Assembly (NCBI GenBank): GCA_043798775.1
Contig: JAZDOL010000078.1
Span: 1 to 15,911, forward strand
Length of the DNA stretch: 15,911 nucleotides
Source: CAZUEG01 sp043798775
GTDB taxonomy: Bacteria > Patescibacteriota > Minisyncoccia > Minisyncoccales > GWA2-46-15
Direction: 5' to 3'
The position numbers and the translations under genes are program-made. The notes beneath the pieces are model-generated. The model searched no databases, had not been told where the DNA came from, and worked only from the letters and a program-made list of their open reading frames with translations. Shown here piece by piece: positions 13,363-15,911 of the stretch (position 1 is its first letter; every line of letters starts with the position of its first letter).

Positions 13363-15090
13363 TTATTTAGTTCCCCGCGACAAGTCATGGGAAACTAAAT
13401 AATTAATCACCTCTTTGGGAACACGGCTCTCAAGCAATACCGCATCGCCTTCCCTAAGGCGTTCGGACAACAATCCGATAATTTCTTGCGGGTTTGATAT
13501 TTGCATTATTTCCGCTCCGCTTTCGGCAACCGCGTCAACGCCATTCTTAATGCTTGAAAATCCATCTTTAGTGGTGATAATCGCTATATCGCAAACGCTC
13601 GCGATCATCTGCCCAATATTCTTGTGAACTTTATTTGTTGCCCTTCCTAGTTCAATCAACGACGGCATAATTAATATTCTCTTTTTCGGCCAAACGGCCA
13701 GGTACTCAAGGTGAGCAATCACCCCATTAGGATTTGCCGAGTATGTTGAGTCAATAATATTTATTCCGTTACGACTAAGATGATGGTGGATACCCCCACC
13801 TTCCGGCTTTATCCGACTTAAAGCGGCGCCGATTTCGCTTAGCGTCATTCCCAATTCACGGCTGACAGCGCAAGCTAAAAGGATATTTTCAGCATTTTGC
13901 CGGCCCAATAAATTAGCATGAAAATCTTCTTCTATCCCGTCGTAAGTTTTCACACGAAACGATAACGAATCAGCGCCCACCGCCAGATTATCGCACCAAT
14001 AATCTGCCTCCTCCTTTGCCGAACATGTTTTTATTTTTATTTTTTCGTTATATTTTAAATATTCTTTCTTGCGATTATTAATCAGTTCGCTTGATAAGTT
14101 AATCACTGCCAGTCCGTTCTTTGGCAGAAATCGTAAAAGTTCTATCCCCCCTTCGGCCGATAACAGATTATCAATTGAACCGAAAGTCGATAAGTGCTGT
14201 TCGTTGGCGCCGGTGATAATTCCGATTTGCGGTTTAACCATTTTACATAAAAAGTTTATTCCCCCGCGATTATAAGCCCCCATTTCGGCAATAAATATTT
14301 CGTGTTTCGGCAATAGGTCGTTCAATATGCAGTTAGCGATCCCGATTTCCGAGTTTTGGTGCTCTTTTGTCGCGAGAACGGAAAATTTGGTAGATAATAT
14401 TTCCCGCAAAAATTCTTTCGTCGAAGTTTTCCCGTAACTGCCGGTAACGCCAACAACGATCAACTTTGACATTTTCAATCTCTTTAGAGCGGCCTGCCTT
14501 ATTGTCCGGTTTCTTAAAACCACCGTAATCGGCTGAAAGCCAAGAATAATAAAAGATATCAGAAACGGCAATAGAAGATCGGCGATTACCAGATATACGC
14601 TAAATTGCTCCCCGCTCAAAACGCGGACGCCTAACGAGCTCATTGTAAGCGATAACCAGCGGATAATGAGCGAAAGAGCCAAGACAAATGCGCAAATAAC
14701 AACAAACAAAAATATCGTTTTCCCTGTCCAGACCGGCATTTTGAGCGATTTATTGGCAAAACCCTGAATCGCCCTCATCGCCTCTAAAAGATATATCGCA
14801 ACGACAATCGTGAGAAAACTCAAAAAATTAACACTTGGGTAATTAACAATATAAGGATAGGACTCGCAAACCGTAACATAGAAAAAACACGGCCCGCTAA
14901 TAACATAAAACAAGATGATAAGCGTTTTTATGATATTAGCCGGATTAATAACCAGTATCCGACCGCTAATCGATTTCAAGTGGGCAATAAATCGGCCACG
15001 GTGGTATTCTTTTAGTTGCCACAAATACAACCACAAAAAAACGGTTTTTACTGCCTTAATCAGCCACAAGAAGACCAAAATATTAACCAT
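13363..15090 (-). CDS. MurF-like Mur ligase with N-terminal membrane domain
   Basis: MurF adds D-Ala-D-Ala to UDP-MurNAc-tripeptide using ATP. The C-terminal part of this 575-residue protein is a Mur ligase: P-loop GVTGSYGKTS (214-223), IAEMGAYNRGGI (267-278), GANEQHLSTFGS (294-305), NAENILLACAVS and the MurF-like DSTYSANPNGV. The first 210 residues are not the usual UDP-binding domain. They contain about five hydrophobic segments (roughly 1-24, 52-74, 88-104, 124-147, 164-190), so the ligase is membrane-anchored with its catalytic domains presumably cytoplasmic. The start overlaps the end of the hydrolase gene by 8 bp (ATGGTTAA), showing translational coupling. Whether it is the cell's true MurF or a related ligase with another, perhaps lipid-linked, substrate is open. 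Confidence 0.87.
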   Translation of the reverse strand: MVNILVFLWLIKAVKTVFLWLYLWQLKEYHRGRFIAHLKSISGRILVINPANIIKTLIILFYVISGPCFFYVTVCESYPYIVNYPSVNFLSFLTIVVAIYLLEAMRAIQGFANKSLKMPVWTGKTIFLFVVICAFVLALSLIIRWLSLTMSSLGVRVLSGEQFSVYLVIADLLLPFLISFIILGFQPITVVLRNRTIRQAALKRLKMSKLIVVGVTGSYGKTSTKEFLREILSTKFSVLATKEHQNSEIGIANCILNDLLPKHEIFIAEMGAYNRGGINFLCKMVKPQIGIITGANEQHLSTFGSIDNLLSAEGGIELLRFLPKNGLAVINLSSELINNRKKEYLKYNEKIKIKTCSAKEEADYWCDNLAVGADSLSFRVKTYDGIEEDFHANLLGRQNAENILLACAVSRELGMTLSEIGAALSRIKPEGGGIHHHLSRNGINIIDSTYSANPNGVIAHLEYLAVWPKKRILIMPSLIELGRATNKVHKNIGQMIASVCDIAIITTKDGFSSIKNGVDAVAESGAEIMQISNPQEIIGLLSERLREGDAVLLESRVPKEVINYLVSHDLSRGTK

Positions 15091-15805
15091 TTTGTGTCTT
15101 TAAATAATTAATGATGATTTCTGCCAACTCCTCCGGTCTTTCTAGATTTACGGCATGGCCGGCTTGGGGAATAATTCTAATCAACGATCCGACAATTTCC
15201 CGACTCATCAAATATCCGTCTTCTAACGGTGTCATTTTGTCGCGTTCTCCCCAAACAATCAAAGTTGGAATTTTTATATCTTTTAGTAGCGGGGTCATAT
15301 CTTCTTCAATCACCCGCTTTAATACTTCTTTCATAATTCCTCGCGCTTCAAAGTAATCCTTTTTTCTTAATATAAAGCGGTAAAAGAACCACCGTAAATA
15401 TTCGTATCCGGGAAATGATTTAAACATCTTCGCTTTCTTGGCCGCCCAGCTCGCCACTTGCTCTCGGGTATTAAAATGGCGAATTCCGGCGGTATCAACA
15501 AGAATTAGATTAGAAATGCTTGCTGGTTGGCTTTGCGCCACCATTTTTATCGCAATCCGGCCACCAAACGAGTGGCCCAATAGAGTTATATTGTCGCGAT
15601 TAATTGTTTCAATATACCTCTTAACCCACTCCCCGTAATCCGCCACTCCCCAATTCTTTTTCGGCGGTTTCGTTCCGCCGAATCCTGGCAAATTGGGAAC
15701 GAAAACAGAAAATCCGCCCATCTCTAGGAAATCTCTAACCCGCTCCCATGACCGCGATGAACTTCCCCATCCATGAAGAATAACAATTGCCGGACGATTT
15801 TCCAT
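15083..15805 (-). CDS. Alpha/beta hydrolase
   Basis: This 240-residue alpha/beta-hydrolase-fold protein has a complete catalytic triad. The nucleophile is S79 in LLGHSFGG (75-82), the acid is D189 in VWGERDKMTP (184-193) and the base is H217 in AGHAVNLERPEE (215-226). The oxyanion-hole motif LHGWGSSS is at 10-17, and the lid lies around 115-165. The substrate is unknown; the family includes esterases, lipases and C-C hydrolases. There is no signal peptide, so it is cytoplasmic. It is the first gene of the leftward envelope cluster in this window and is translationally coupled to the MurF-like ligase. Its start follows from the MENRPAIVILHGW N-terminus; no Shine-Dalgarno site is seen. Confidence 0.93.
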   Translation of the reverse strand: MENRPAIVILHGWGSSSRSWERVRDFLEMGGFSVFVPNLPGFGGTKPPKKNWGVADYGEWVKRYIETINRDNITLLGHSFGGRIAIKMVAQSQPASISNLILVDTAGIRHFNTREQVASWAAKKAKMFKSFPGYEYLRWFFYRFILRKKDYFEARGIMKEVLKRVIEEDMTPLLKDIKIPTLIVWGERDKMTPLEDGYLMSREIVGSLIRIIPQAGHAVNLERPEELAEIIINYLKTQNG

Positions 15806-15867
15806 TGACTAAAATTATTATGATTAATTTAATTGTATTTTTGTCTAGTGTTATTTATCCTCTTAGC

Positions 15868-15911
15868 AAAGAAAGCGCTCGGCAATATGGTTTCCGGGTC
15901 GCTCGTTTCGC
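15868..15911. repeat. Second copy of the dispersed repeat (cut by the window edge)
   Basis: The last 44 bases match the reverse complement of the right part of the element at 11801-11966, with a core of CGCTCGGCAATAT followed by GTTTC-GGGTCG-TCGTTT. There are a few substitutions and one 4-base gap near the start. It is inverted relative to the first copy and continues beyond the window. Confidence 0.85.

Noticed and set aside
15817..15847. Promoter for the hydrolase gene (TAGACA and CATAAT on the minus strand)
   Set aside because: The 19-bp spacing is long and the region is AT-rich, so chance matches are likely; the leader would be only about 5 nt.

Overview
The window looks like a chromosomal segment of an uncultivated ultra-small bacterium of the Patescibacteria/Candidate Phyla Radiation type. 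This is inferred from several features: AT-rich genes with mostly weak Shine-Dalgarno sites, a shortened HrcA, a DUF3467 gene inside the heat-shock operon, a Mur ligase fused to a membrane domain, and spacers full of short palindromes and AATTGAAAATTG/AAATCATCAATC-type micro-repeats. The genetic code appears standard: ftsQ ends in TGA and the other genes end in TAA or TAG. A finer taxonomic assignment is not possible from this sequence.

Left block (1-5912, all genes leftward). A complete class I chaperone operon reads hrcA, grpE, a DUF3467 gene, dnaK, dnaJ, followed by a small four-helix-bundle protein and tRNA-Lys(UUU). It starts at a good sigma70-type promoter overlapped by a CIRCE operator, so HrcA probably represses its own operon. 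The spacers hold palindromes and micro-repeats. The tRNA is bordered by an 84-bp tandem repeat on one side and, on the other, by a palindromic repeat fused to an 18-nt relic of a second tRNA.

Middle block (5913-9844, rightward). Just across the CIRCE lies an unlabelled small locus. It has the strongest ribosome binding site in the window, a 32-codon ORF whose message folds into three consecutive perfect-stem hairpins, and an intrinsic terminator capped by a GNRA tetraloop. I consider this the best candidate for something undescribed. Two large polytopic GT39/PMT-like glycosyltransferases follow. They probably transfer sugars from lipid carriers at the outer face of the membrane. A bidirectional terminator separates them from the convergent genes on the right.

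Right block (9874-15911, leftward). A cell-envelope cluster reads alpha/beta hydrolase, membrane-fused MurF-like ligase, DegT-family PLP enzyme, FemAB-type peptidyltransferase, FtsQ. MurF adds the terminal dipeptide to the peptidoglycan stem, FemAB adds bridge amino acids, and FtsQ belongs to the divisome, so the cluster fits peptidoglycan maturation and division. A dispersed repeat element interrupts the cluster and recurs, inverted, at the right edge of the window.
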